Source of the DNA: an uncultured Pelagibacteraceae bacterium
GTDB lineage: Bacteria; Pseudomonadota; Alphaproteobacteria; Pelagibacterales; Pelagibacteraceae
NCBI GenBank assembly: GCA_902519255.1
Contig: CABYIV010000001.1
Location: forward strand, 186,001 to 250,000
DNA length: 64,000 nt
Direction: 5' to 3'
Below are positions 20,436-29,304 of this stretch, piece by piece. A model generated the notes under the pieces. The model was not told the origin of the DNA. It did no database searches and worked only from the letters and a program-made list of their open reading frames with translations. Every line of letters starts with the position of its first letter. The first letter of the stretch is position 1. The translations under genes and the position numbers were made by a program.

Positions 20436-20881
20436 TAGAAACTTTTTTCCAAATATTTCTGATGATAATCTTCAGCTTTGTTATAATTTTTTGATTTTGA
20501 TATTTTGGTAACGATTTTACCCTTAAATTTTTCATTAATTTCTTTCAATACTTTGTTAGCGATTTTATTTTGATTTTCATCATGAACAAATATTTCACTT
20601 CTATACTGAGTACCTACATCTGGACCTTGCCGGTTTAAAGTAGTTGGGTCATGAAATTCAAAAAAATTTCTTATTATTTCCTCATAAGAAATTTTAGTAT
20701 TGTCAAATTCAACTTTAACTACTTCTGCGTGATTGGTATCACCATAACATACTTCTTTATAAGATGTCTTCTCAGTATTACCTCCACAATATCCAACCTC
20801 TGTATTTATTACTCCATCTAACTTGCTAAATTTTATTTCGGGTCCCCAAAAACATCCAAGTGCTAAAGTTGCTATTTCCAT
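20435..20881 (-). CDS. msrA: Peptide methionine sulfoxide reductase A
   Basis: ALGCFWGPEIKFSKLDGVINTEVGYCGG, YHQKYLEK. Confidence 0.96.
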   Translation of the reverse strand: MEIATLALGCFWGPEIKFSKLDGVINTEVGYCGGNTEKTSYKEVCYGDTNHAEVVKVEFDNTKISYEEIIRNFFEFHDPTTLNRQGPDVGTQYRSEIFVHDENQNKIANKVLKEINEKFKGKIVTKISKSKNYNKAEDYHQKYLEKSF

Positions 20882-20915
20882 TGCTAAAAATTTTAATTAA
20901 TCTAAAGTTATTATC

Positions 20916-21797
20916 ATGCTTTCCAAAAATCAATTAGGCTTTTTTTACATGTTTTTATCAATATGTGCCTTTTCATTTATGGATGTAATAGTCAAGTGGT
21001 CATCAGATTATCCAATTGGACAGGTAATGTTCTTTAGAGGTCTATTTGGTATTTTGCCAATAATTTTTTTAGTTCCTAAGACAAGATTTAGAGATTTTTA
21101 CAAAACAAATAGACCAGGATTACATTTAATTAGATGTTGTTCAGGACTGATAGCTTTAGCTGCAATATTTTTGGCACTAAGAAACCTACCACTTGCAACA
21201 GTGACAAGTATTTCATTTGCTGCACCTATATTTACAACTTTGCTTTCAATATTTTTACTAAGTGAGAAAGTAGGAGTATATAGATGGGCCGCAGTATTTG
21301 TTGGTTTTATTGGTGTTTTAGTAATTACCCAACCAGGATTTTCTAGCTTAAATATTTATTATTTATTTCCAATAATCTTTTGTATTGGAATGTCTTACGT
21401 TGCAATTACAATTAGAAAACTTTCATCCACAGAACCAGTCTGGTTGATCTCATTCTTTTTTTCTTTTGCAATTACAATTGTTGGAGTTTTATCAATGCCA
21501 TTTGGGTGGATCATGCCAACTTTCAATGATTTCTTACTATTATGTGCAATTGGCTTGTTGGGAGGAACAGCTAATTTATTATTAAGTCAATCATATAAAT
21601 TATCCGAGGTTTCTCTGGTTACACCTCTTAAATATTTAGGATTAATATTTGCAATATCTTTTGGATATTTTATTTGGGATGAAATTCCCACAATTAAAAC
21701 ATTGATGGGTGCTTCACTGGTAATAATATCATCAATCATTATATTTCGAAGAGAAATATATTTAAATAAACAAGTAACGGTAAGTAGAAATGAGTAA
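20916..21797 (+). CDS. EamA/DMT-family transporter
   Basis: 10-TM duplicated EamA architecture; VIVKWSSDYPIGQVMFFRGLFG. Confidence 0.9.
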   Translation: MLSKNQLGFFYMFLSICAFSFMDVIVKWSSDYPIGQVMFFRGLFGILPIIFLVPKTRFRDFYKTNRPGLHLIRCCSGLIALAAIFLALRNLPLATVTSISFAAPIFTTLLSIFLLSEKVGVYRWAAVFVGFIGVLVITQPGFSSLNIYYLFPIIFCIGMSYVAITIRKLSSTEPVWLISFFFSFAITIVGVLSMPFGWIMPTFNDFLLLCAIGLLGGTANLLLSQSYKLSEVSLVTPLKYLGLIFAISFGYFIWDEIPTIKTLMGASLVIISSIIIFRREIYLNKQVTVSRNE

Positions 21798-22416
21798 GGC
21801 ACCGACATATTGGAAAAAAGCTAAAACATATCTTTCAAAAAAAGATAGAATTATGAGATCATTGATTAAAAAATATAAAGATAATAATTTAACTACTAGA
21901 AAAGATGTCTTTTATTCTTTATGCAAAAGTATAATAGGACAACAAATAAGTGTTGCTGCCGCAGACTCTGTCTTTAAAAAATTTGAATTGGCATGTAAAA
22001 AAAAAATTAATCCAAAAATTGTTTCAAAGCTTAAAACATCACAACTTAAAAAATGCGGTCTTAGTCGTCAAAAAATAAGAGGCATCTTGGAAATGTCTCA
22101 AAAATTTAAAGATAAAAGTTTTAATCCAAGATTAATTTCGAAAATGAGCGATGAAGAAGCAATTATATACTTATCAACTTTAAGACAAATTGGAAGATGG
22201 TCAGCAGAGATGATTTTGTTATTTACTTATAATAGGTCTAATATCTGGCCAGTTCAGGATATTGGGTTATTAAGAGCAATATCAAACAACTATAAAAAAA
22301 AATATTTTCCACCTGAAACTTTTATAAAAAAGCTTCAAAAAAGATTTTCTCCATACTGCTCTGTTGCCACTTGGTATTTGTGGCGTTCAATTGATGACGA
22401 TACTATTCAGTATTAG
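21790..22416 (+). CDS. DNA-3-methyladenine glycosylase II (AlkA-type, HhH-GPD)
   Basis: SIIGQQISVAAADSVF, LRQIGRWSAEMILLFTYNRSNIWPVQDIGLLRAI. Confidence 0.92.
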   Translation: MSKAPTYWKKAKTYLSKKDRIMRSLIKKYKDNNLTTRKDVFYSLCKSIIGQQISVAAADSVFKKFELACKKKINPKIVSKLKTSQLKKCGLSRQKIRGILEMSQKFKDKSFNPRLISKMSDEEAIIYLSTLRQIGRWSAEMILLFTYNRSNIWPVQDIGLLRAISNNYKKKYFPPETFIKKLQKRFSPYCSVATWYLWRSIDDDTIQY

Positions 22417-22699
22417 CACCCTCTACAATAAACATATGTCTTTTTGTAGTTTGTTCTGCATAAGACCAAGCTTTTAAATAATCTTCTGAGTCATGACAAG
22501 ATATGGCCATGTCATAACTGGGAAATTCCCAAATGACGGTCCTTAATATTTTGTCACCACTATAATATTTTAGTTTGCCTCCTCTAACTACAGGAGTACC
22601 ACCAAATTTTTTTATAACTGGTATTGCATTTTCACCATATTTTTTTAGGTTATTTTGATCTGAAATCTCTGTATACAAACTCACCCAATACGCCTTCAT
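22403..22699 (-). CDS. DUF1330 domain protein
   Basis: MKAYWVSLYTEI..., EFPSYDMAISCHDSEDYLKAW; paralog of the adjacent ORF. Confidence 0.85.
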   Translation of the reverse strand: MKAYWVSLYTEISDQNNLKKYGENAIPVIKKFGGTPVVRGGKLKYYSGDKILRTVIWEFPSYDMAISCHDSEDYLKAWSYAEQTTKRHMFIVEGANTE

Positions 22700-22717
22700 A
22701 TTTGCCCCTTTTCTAAG

Positions 22718-23008
22718 TTATTCCATTCCTTCAAATATCATATGTTCTCTAATTACATTATCTTTAAGATATGTTCTTGCCTCAACATATTCTTCAGAAT
22801 CGTAGCATTTTTTAGCAGTTTCCACGTCTGGGAACTCTGCAAGTGCTATTCTAACCATTTCTCTACCCTCAAGTGCAATGTTATTTGCACTTCGAGCTAA
22901 AATTTTTCCAGAATGTTTTAATACAGCTTCCTTTGCTTTATCTGCATATTTTTTCATTCTTTCAGGGTCTTTAATTTCACTGTAAGTTGCAATCCAGTAA
23001 CCTTTCAT
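22718..23008 (-). CDS. DUF1330 domain protein
   Basis: MKGYWIATYSEI..., EFPDVETAKKCYDSEEYVEAR. Confidence 0.87.
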   Translation of the reverse strand: MKGYWIATYSEIKDPERMKKYADKAKEAVLKHSGKILARSANNIALEGREMVRIALAEFPDVETAKKCYDSEEYVEARTYLKDNVIREHMIFEGME

Positions 23009-23035
23009 AATTCTCCTTTTTAATTTTTTTTTTTT

Positions 23036-23572
23036 ATGTTACCAAATTTTATGGCAGAAAAATTAATAATCAATTATGAAGATTATAAATTAGCAGTTGA
23101 AAAGTTAGCTCTTACAATTGAAAAAAATTACAAACCATCTGTTTTAGTCGGAATAATGAGGGGTGCAGCACCTATAATTGATATGCTATCAAGAATATTT
23201 AAATTGCCAACTGCTTATGTTGTTATTCAAAGTTATTCTGGAGAAACTGTAGAAAATAAACAAGGCGAACTTATTTTTGCAAGAGACATAAGCTCAATAG
23301 CTAAAAATGAAGACTTTAAAAATATTTTATTAGTTGATGATTTATCCGATACTGGACTTACATTAAATGAAAGTATTAAATGGTTAAAAAATTATGATCC
23401 AGTGAAAAACCATATTCAAGAAATAAAAACAGCTTGCCTTTGGAAAAAAAAATCCTCTTCTTTTACTCCAGATTTTTGTCCAATTTTACTAGATGGAGAT
23501 CCTTGGATAGTTCAACCTTCAGAATATTATGATGAAATAGATATTAATGGTTTAAAGGAAAAACATTCATAA
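23036..23572 (+). CDS. Purine phosphoribosyltransferase (xanthine/hypoxanthine-type); start possibly 23051
   Basis: VGIMRGAAPIIDML, PRPP motif ILLVDDLSDTGLTL. Confidence 0.8.
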   Translation: MLPNFMAEKLIINYEDYKLAVEKLALTIEKNYKPSVLVGIMRGAAPIIDMLSRIFKLPTAYVVIQSYSGETVENKQGELIFARDISSIAKNEDFKNILLVDDLSDTGLTLNESIKWLKNYDPVKNHIQEIKTACLWKKKSSSFTPDFCPILLDGDPWIVQPSEYYDEIDINGLKEKHS

Positions 23573-23609
23573 AAAAAGGCCAACTATATAAGTTGGCCTT
23601 TTTAATTTT
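23571..23609. terminator. Bidirectional intrinsic terminator between convergent genes
   Basis: aaaaaaaggccaac-tatataa-gttggcctttttaatttttttt: 7-bp GC-containing core flanked by A tract and T tract. Confidence 0.85.
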
Positions 23610-23619
23610 TTTTTGAAAA

Positions 23620-24684
23620 TTATTTTGGAATATCTCCTTCAACACCTTTTACATAAACACTCATTCCAGCTAACATTCCATCATCAGCAACTTTCCCTTC
23701 GGCAACTAATATATTACCTTTTTGGTCATATATAGGACCTGTGAACGAATGAACTTTTCCTGATGCTAGATCTTTTTGAAGCTGCTCTACTTCTTTAACT
23801 AAGTCAGCACCCATTGCAGAATTATATGGTCCCATAGCTACCATACCTTCCTTTAATCCGTGCCATGTGTCTTGTTGTTTCCATGTGCCGTCTCTTGCAG
23901 CAATAGCTCTTTCAACATAATATGGTGCCCAATCATCTATAATTGAAGTCAAAATTGATTTAGGAGCAAATCTCTGCATGTCACTTGCTTGACCAAATGA
24001 CCATACACCTGCTTTCTCCGCTGTTTGAACTGGTGCTGTACTATCTGTATGTTGCATAATTATATCTGCACCTTGATCGATTAAAGCTTGCGCTGCTTCA
24101 GCTTCTTTACCTGGATCGTACCAAGTAAACACCCATACAATCTTAGTTTTAATATTTGGATTGACCTTTTGTGCAGCAAGAGTCATTGCGTTAATTCCTC
24201 TTATTACTTCAGGAATTGGAAAAGATGCAATATAGCCAATCGTGTTAGTTTTAGTCATTTTTCCAGCAATATGTCCTAAAAGAGTTCTTCCTTCGTAAAA
24301 TCTTGCAGAGTAAGTAGAAACATTTGAGTGCTCTCTTTTATAACCTGTTGCGTGTTCAAATTTTACATTTGGAAAATCTTTTGCAACTTTGTTAGTTGGA
24401 TCCATATATCCAAAACTAGTTGTAAAAATTAAGTCGTGGCCAGATTGAGCCAATTGTCTTATCACTCTTTCTGCATCAGCACCTTCTGGAACACTTTCAA
24501 CAAATGTTGTTTTTATTCCAGCTGCCTCTACAGCGTTTCTACCTTCGTGATGTTGAAATGTCCATCCATGGTCACCAGTTGGGCCAACATAGACAAAACC
24601 AACTTTAAAATCTGCATTTGAGTTTACACTAAACCCAAGTAGAAAAATTGCAGAAATTAAATATTTAAAAAAGTTTTTATACAT
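23620..24684 (-). CDS. BMP-family (PnrA-like) ABC transporter substrate-binding protein
   Basis: Signal peptide MYKNFFKYLISAIFLLGFSVNSNA; VGFVYVGPTGDHGWTFQHHEGR, HATGYK. The ORF track starts at 24732, but the start at 24684 has an RBS (AGGGGAAA) and precedes the signal peptide. Confidence 0.9.
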   Translation of the reverse strand: MYKNFFKYLISAIFLLGFSVNSNADFKVGFVYVGPTGDHGWTFQHHEGRNAVEAAGIKTTFVESVPEGADAERVIRQLAQSGHDLIFTTSFGYMDPTNKVAKDFPNVKFEHATGYKREHSNVSTYSARFYEGRTLLGHIAGKMTKTNTIGYIASFPIPEVIRGINAMTLAAQKVNPNIKTKIVWVFTWYDPGKEAEAAQALIDQGADIIMQHTDSTAPVQTAEKAGVWSFGQASDMQRFAPKSILTSIIDDWAPYYVERAIAARDGTWKQQDTWHGLKEGMVAMGPYNSAMGADLVKEVEQLQKDLASGKVHSFTGPIYDQKGNILVAEGKVADDGMLAGMSVYVKGVEGDIPK

Positions 24685-24773
24685 TTTGAATTTCCCCTTT
24701 AAATTTTTTTTGTGAAGCTTTAAGTTAATCAAAATTCAAAAAAAAAAAAATAATTATTTTCGAATAGCTAACA

Positions 24774-25706
24774 TTACTTTTCCTTATAGAATATTCTTCC
24801 TAAGGAGGTTGGAGTATTCAGTTTTATTTTTCTACTGTCACGAGAGATTACAACTAAAACTATTATTGTCATCAGATAAGGTAATGCACTTAAAAATTGA
24901 ACTGGTATTCTAAACCCTATTGCTTGCATATGTAATTGTAGAATTGTAATCCCACCAAAAATTAAAGCACCAATTAAAACTTTTATAGGACTCCAGGTTG
25001 CAAATACAACCAAAGCCAAAGCTATCCATCCTCTTCCAGCTGTCATATTTTCAATCCACTGTGGAGTGTATATTAAAGATAGATATGCACCTGCTAAGCC
25101 ACACATAGCTCCTCCATAAAGAATACAACAGTATCTAACTAGAATAACATTTATACCTTGATTAGATGCCGAAACAGGCGAATCACCAACAGCTCTAACA
25201 ACTAAACCTAATTTAGTTTTTTTCAAAAAATAATTAGTTAAAAATGGTAAAGCAAAAGCAAAATATAAAACTATAGAGTGTCCAAATAATATCGGACCAA
25301 AAAATGGAATACTTTCTTTTAAACTTGAAAATAAAATTGGAAATTCTTTTCCAGGGATACCAACAAAACTTTTTCCTAACATTGCGGATAAACCGATGCC
25401 AAAAATAGTTAATGCCAAACCCGTTGCAACATGGTTTGTAAGAAGAGATTGCGTTAAAAATCCAAAGATTAGTGAAATTATAACTCCTGATAACATAGAG
25501 CCTACGATTGCTATAAAAAGGTTGTCTGTTATTACCATTAAAGCAAAACCAGATATTGCTCCGATTATCATCATTCCTTCGACACCTAAATTTAAAACGC
25601 CCGATCTTTCAGTAATCAATTCACCTGAAGCAGCAAGTATTAATGGCACTGATGAAGCCATTATCGATCCTATCAGAATTCCTATAAAACTAATGTCTAA
25701 GATCAT
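24774..25706 (-). CDS. ABC transporter permease (BMP/nucleoside-type, BPD_transp_2)
   Basis: ERSGVLNLGVEGMMIIGAISGF, VRAVGDSPVSASNQGINV. Confidence 0.92.
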   Translation of the reverse strand: MILDISFIGILIGSIMASSVPLILAASGELITERSGVLNLGVEGMMIIGAISGFALMVITDNLFIAIVGSMLSGVIISLIFGFLTQSLLTNHVATGLALTIFGIGLSAMLGKSFVGIPGKEFPILFSSLKESIPFFGPILFGHSIVLYFAFALPFLTNYFLKKTKLGLVVRAVGDSPVSASNQGINVILVRYCCILYGGAMCGLAGAYLSLIYTPQWIENMTAGRGWIALALVVFATWSPIKVLIGALIFGGITILQLHMQAIGFRIPVQFLSALPYLMTIIVLVVISRDSRKIKLNTPTSLGRIFYKEK

Positions 25707-26769
25707 TTTTTTTTAAACTTAAAATTTTAACTTTGAAAAAAAGCAAATAATCAGATGCGAGTAAAAAAAATAAGATCATACCCTGAAAGACTTGGCCGGT
25801 ATATTTTGGTATTTGTAAAAAAATTTGAGCCGTTTCAGCACCGAGGTATGTCAATGCAACAACCAAAGATGCAAAAATTATGCCAAAAGGATTAAGACGA
25901 CCTAAAAAAGCAACAATAATTGCTGTAAAACCGTAATCGGGGGATATCATTCTATGCAGCTGTCCAATAGGTCCAGTAATTTCACCAACTCCAGCTAATC
26001 CCGCACAAGCACCACTAATCATAAAAACAACCAAAATCATAGTTTTTCCTTTAAACCCAGCATACTTAGCAGTTTTTAAACTTAGACCAGATACTTTAAT
26101 CTGAAAGCCTAAATAGGTTTTATAAAGAATAAACCAACTCAGCATAACTGCTGCGAGAGCTAAAAAAATACCAGCATGAATTCTCAAACCCTCAAATAAT
26201 AATGGCATTCTAGATGAGTCACTAAATTGTCTTGTTTCAGGAAAATTAAAACCTTCAGGATTACTCCATGGCCCAACTACTAAGTAATCTAAGAGTAGCT
26301 TTGAAACGTAAACCAACATAAGACTAACTAAAATCTCGTTTGTATTAAAATATGTTTTAAGAATTGCTGGGATAAGTGCAAAGATCATTCCCCCGATTGC
26401 TCCAGCAAGTATTACTAAAGGAAGTATATAAAAACCTTCTTGATTATAAAATATAAGAGCAACTCCTCCTCCTACAATCGCACCAAAAGTTAATTGCCCT
26501 TCTGCACCAATATTCCAATTATTACTTTTAAAACAAAATGATAAACCAATAGCAATTAAGCAAAGGGGGGTTGCTTTGAGTAGCAATTCACTGAATCCAT
26601 ATAAATTTGAAATAGGAGTTATAAAGTAAAACTTAAGTGCTTCTATTGGATTAAAGCCTAAAATATAAAAAATTATACCGCCACCTAAAATTGTAAGTAT
26701 GATTGCAATAAAAGGAGTAAAAAAATATAATGCCATTGGTACATCATTTCTTTTTTCAATTTTAATCAA
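25690..26769 (-). CDS. ABC transporter permease (BMP/nucleoside-type, BPD_transp_2)
   Basis: NWNIGAEGQLTFGAIVGGG, VSGLSLKTAKYAGF, GPIGQLHRMISPDYGFTAIIVAFLGRLNP. Confidence 0.92.
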   Translation of the reverse strand: MIKIEKRNDVPMALYFFTPFIAIILTILGGGIIFYILGFNPIEALKFYFITPISNLYGFSELLLKATPLCLIAIGLSFCFKSNNWNIGAEGQLTFGAIVGGGVALIFYNQEGFYILPLVILAGAIGGMIFALIPAILKTYFNTNEILVSLMLVYVSKLLLDYLVVGPWSNPEGFNFPETRQFSDSSRMPLLFEGLRIHAGIFLALAAVMLSWFILYKTYLGFQIKVSGLSLKTAKYAGFKGKTMILVVFMISGACAGLAGVGEITGPIGQLHRMISPDYGFTAIIVAFLGRLNPFGIIFASLVVALTYLGAETAQIFLQIPKYTGQVFQGMILFFLLASDYLLFFKVKILSLKKNDLRH

Positions 26770-28261
26770 TGGAACCTCCTCCCATTAGAACTCCTAATTT
26801 TTCTGGAGTGACTTCCTCTGAAGGCATTATTTTTGAAAGCTTGCCTTTGTAAATAACTGCAATTCTATCACTGAGTTTTAATAACTCCTCCGTATCTGTA
26901 GAAATTAAAATCGTTGATTTTTCTTGATTGTTAATTTTTATGAGTGTTTCATGAATATAATTGATTGCACCCACATCGAGCCCCCATGTTGGATTGTAAC
27001 AAATTAATAATTCCGGAGCTGTAATTAACTCTCTTCCTAAAATAAGTTTTTGTAAATTTCCACCCGATAGAAATTGACTTTTTAATTCAACATTGTCTGT
27101 ATTTACTGAGAAGTCAGATAATATTTTCTTTGAATGCTCTTTAATTTTTTTTTCATTTACCAAACCTTTTTCAAAAAAATTTGATGACTTAAAATTATTT
27201 AAAGCTACATTTTCATATATTTTTAATTCAGGTACAGCCGCTTGGGATATTCTATCTTCAGGAGAAAAAGCCATTAAATACTCTCGTCTTTGCTTTGGAT
27301 TTAATTTAGCAATTTCCTTATTTCGAAAAATGATTGATGTATTAGGTGTAATTATTTCCCCACTCAAAATTTGAAAGAGTTCGTTTTGACCATTGCCAGA
27401 AATACCCGCTATACCTAAACATTCTCCTTTCTTTAAAGAAAAATTTAGATTAACTAAATTTGTTTCAAAAGGATCATCGCTATAAAAATTTAAATGTTTT
27501 ACTTTAAATATCTCATCTTTATTTTTGGAAATATTAATTTTTTTCTTAATTTTCGCTAGTTTTTGACCAACCATCTTATTTGCGAGAGTTTCAACTCTTT
27601 CATTTTGTGTTTGACTAACCGATACAACCTTACCTTTTCGCATTACTGCAACTTCATCACATAAAGACAAAACTTCTTTTAACTTGTGAGTTATGTAAAT
27701 AATTAATATCCCTTCATCACAGAATTTTTTTAAAGATATAAATAATTCCTCTGTTTCCTGCTCAGTCAAAACAGATGTAGGCTCGTCCATGATTAGAACT
27801 TTAGGGCTTCTTAAAAGACATCTTATAATCTCAACTTTTTGCTTTTGCCCTGCTGATAAATTTAATACAGGAACGTCAAGGTCAATACTAAAGTTATATT
27901 TTTTTAATATTTCATTTACTCTTACCCTTAAACTTTCGTTATCTTCAGTTGCATCTATACTTAAGTTTTCAAATACTGATAAAGTTTCAAATAAATTGAA
28001 ATGCTGAAAAACCATTCCAATTTTATTTTTCTTGGCATCGAGTGGAGAACTTAATTTTAAATTTTTTTCATTTAAAAAAACCTCACCATTATCTGGGCTC
28101 ACTACACCAGACAAAATTTTTACCAATGTAGATTTTCCAGCTCCGTTCTCTCCTAATAATGCGTATATTTTTCCACTTTTAAATTGAAGAGATACATTAT
28201 CATTAGCTATACATCCTGGATATATTTTTGATATATTTGATATTCTTAAGTCTGTTGCCAT
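26762..28261 (-). CDS. ABC transporter ATPase (two fused nucleotide-binding domains)
   Basis: Walker A GENGAGKSTLVKILSG, LSAGQKQKVEIIRCLL, second-domain signature LSGGNLQKLILGREL. Confidence 0.95.
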   Translation of the reverse strand: MATDLRISNISKIYPGCIANDNVSLQFKSGKIYALLGENGAGKSTLVKILSGVVSPDNGEVFLNEKNLKLSSPLDAKKNKIGMVFQHFNLFETLSVFENLSIDATEDNESLRVRVNEILKKYNFSIDLDVPVLNLSAGQKQKVEIIRCLLRSPKVLIMDEPTSVLTEQETEELFISLKKFCDEGILIIYITHKLKEVLSLCDEVAVMRKGKVVSVSQTQNERVETLANKMVGQKLAKIKKKINISKNKDEIFKVKHLNFYSDDPFETNLVNLNFSLKKGECLGIAGISGNGQNELFQILSGEIITPNTSIIFRNKEIAKLNPKQRREYLMAFSPEDRISQAAVPELKIYENVALNNFKSSNFFEKGLVNEKKIKEHSKKILSDFSVNTDNVELKSQFLSGGNLQKLILGRELITAPELLICYNPTWGLDVGAINYIHETLIKINNQEKSTILISTDTEELLKLSDRIAVIYKGKLSKIMPSEEVTPEKLGVLMGGGSID

Positions 28262-28399
28262 AGCATTTCTTTAATATAATAAATCAATAACTCAATAATC
28301 TTTAAAATTTCCTATCTTTTCAAATTTGTATTAAATTCAAACAATTTAATGAAAGTTTTGAACAAATTGTTAACATAATTCAACTTTAGGTATGTATTA

Positions 28400-28732
28400 A
28401 TGATTGTTGCTTTAAAAAAAAATACTTTATCAAAAAAATTTATTGCTCTGTTTATCACATTAACAATAATTTTTTTAAATGGATGCCAAACAATTAAAAA
28501 GAAATCTGATGAAGTGGCTGAAAAAGAGAATGAAAAATTTGGTCAATTCGTTGGAAAAGAAGTTAATGAGATGAGATTAGAATTAGGCTCACCGTCAGAA
28601 GATTTTGTCAATGAACTTGGAAATGAAATGCTTATCTACAAAACAAAAAAATATGGAATTCCTTGTGAAAGAAAATTTGAGGTGAATGCATCAGGGGTTA
28701 TTATCGGATTTAGCTCTAGTGGATGTATTTAG
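28400..28732 (+). CDS. Small lipoprotein, SmpA/OmlA-like fold
   Basis: Signal with lipobox IIFLNGCQ; GKEVNEMRLELGSPSEDFVNELGNEMLIYKTKKYGIPCERKF. Confidence 0.55.
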   Translation: MIVALKKNTLSKKFIALFITLTIIFLNGCQTIKKKSDEVAEKENEKFGQFVGKEVNEMRLELGSPSEDFVNELGNEMLIYKTKKYGIPCERKFEVNASGVIIGFSSSGCI

Positions 28733-28733
28733 T

Positions 28734-28756
28734 CTTGTGGGGACTAGCCCCACAAG
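28734..28756. terminator. GC-rich hairpin between convergent genes (possible bidirectional terminator)
   Basis: cttgtgggg-actag-ccccacaag: perfect 9-bp stem, 5-nt loop; no strong T tract on either side. Confidence 0.55.
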
Positions 28757-28764
28757 CAAGGTAC

Positions 28765-29211
28765 TTATTTAATTTCAATAAGTTTCTTTTTTTTATGTTC
28801 CGGGATAATCCTTTCACATGCAATTGTTAAAAGACCATCTTTTAACTCTGCACCATTCACTTTTACATCATCAGCAATTGTAAATGATCTCGCAAATTGT
28901 CTTTGCGATATACCTTTATGGATTATCTCTCCATCTTGATTTTTGTTTTCACTTCTATCAACTTGTTTAGTTCTTACAGTTAATAGATTATCTTCAAACT
29001 CTACCTCAACATCTTTTTTGCTAAAACCAGCTAAAGCAACTTCAATTGAGTAGTTATCTTTGCCAGTCCTTCTTATGTTGTAAGGCGGGTAGTTTGATTG
29101 CATACTTAAACCACCATTGCCCAACATGCTTTCGAATTGGTCAAACATATCGTCAAAACCAATAGAGAAAGGCCGAAGTGAGTTGAAAATTGATAGATCC
29201 TTACTTGTCAT
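28765..29211 (-). CDS. Small heat shock protein Hsp20/IbpA
   Basis: YPPYNIRRTGKDNYSIEVALAGFSKKDVEVEFEDNLLTV, HKGISQRQFARSFTIADDVKV. Confidence 0.96.
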   Translation of the reverse strand: MTSKDLSIFNSLRPFSIGFDDMFDQFESMLGNGGLSMQSNYPPYNIRRTGKDNYSIEVALAGFSKKDVEVEFEDNLLTVRTKQVDRSENKNQDGEIIHKGISQRQFARSFTIADDVKVNGAELKDGLLTIACERIIPEHKKKKLIEIK

Positions 29212-29275
29212 ATTATCCTCCTTTAATTAAGCAAGTTTATTTATTGCTAGCCCCATTAGGCGACTAACAAAGTTT

Positions 29276-29303
29276 ATATGGTAATTAATTTTGATATTTC
29301 AAG
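29276..29303 (-). promoter_or_regulatory. Sigma-32-like heat-shock promoter of hsp20
   Basis: Minus strand: CTTGAAA-N15-CCATAT, about 65 nt upstream of the hsp20 start. Confidence 0.7.
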
Positions 29304-29304
29304 A

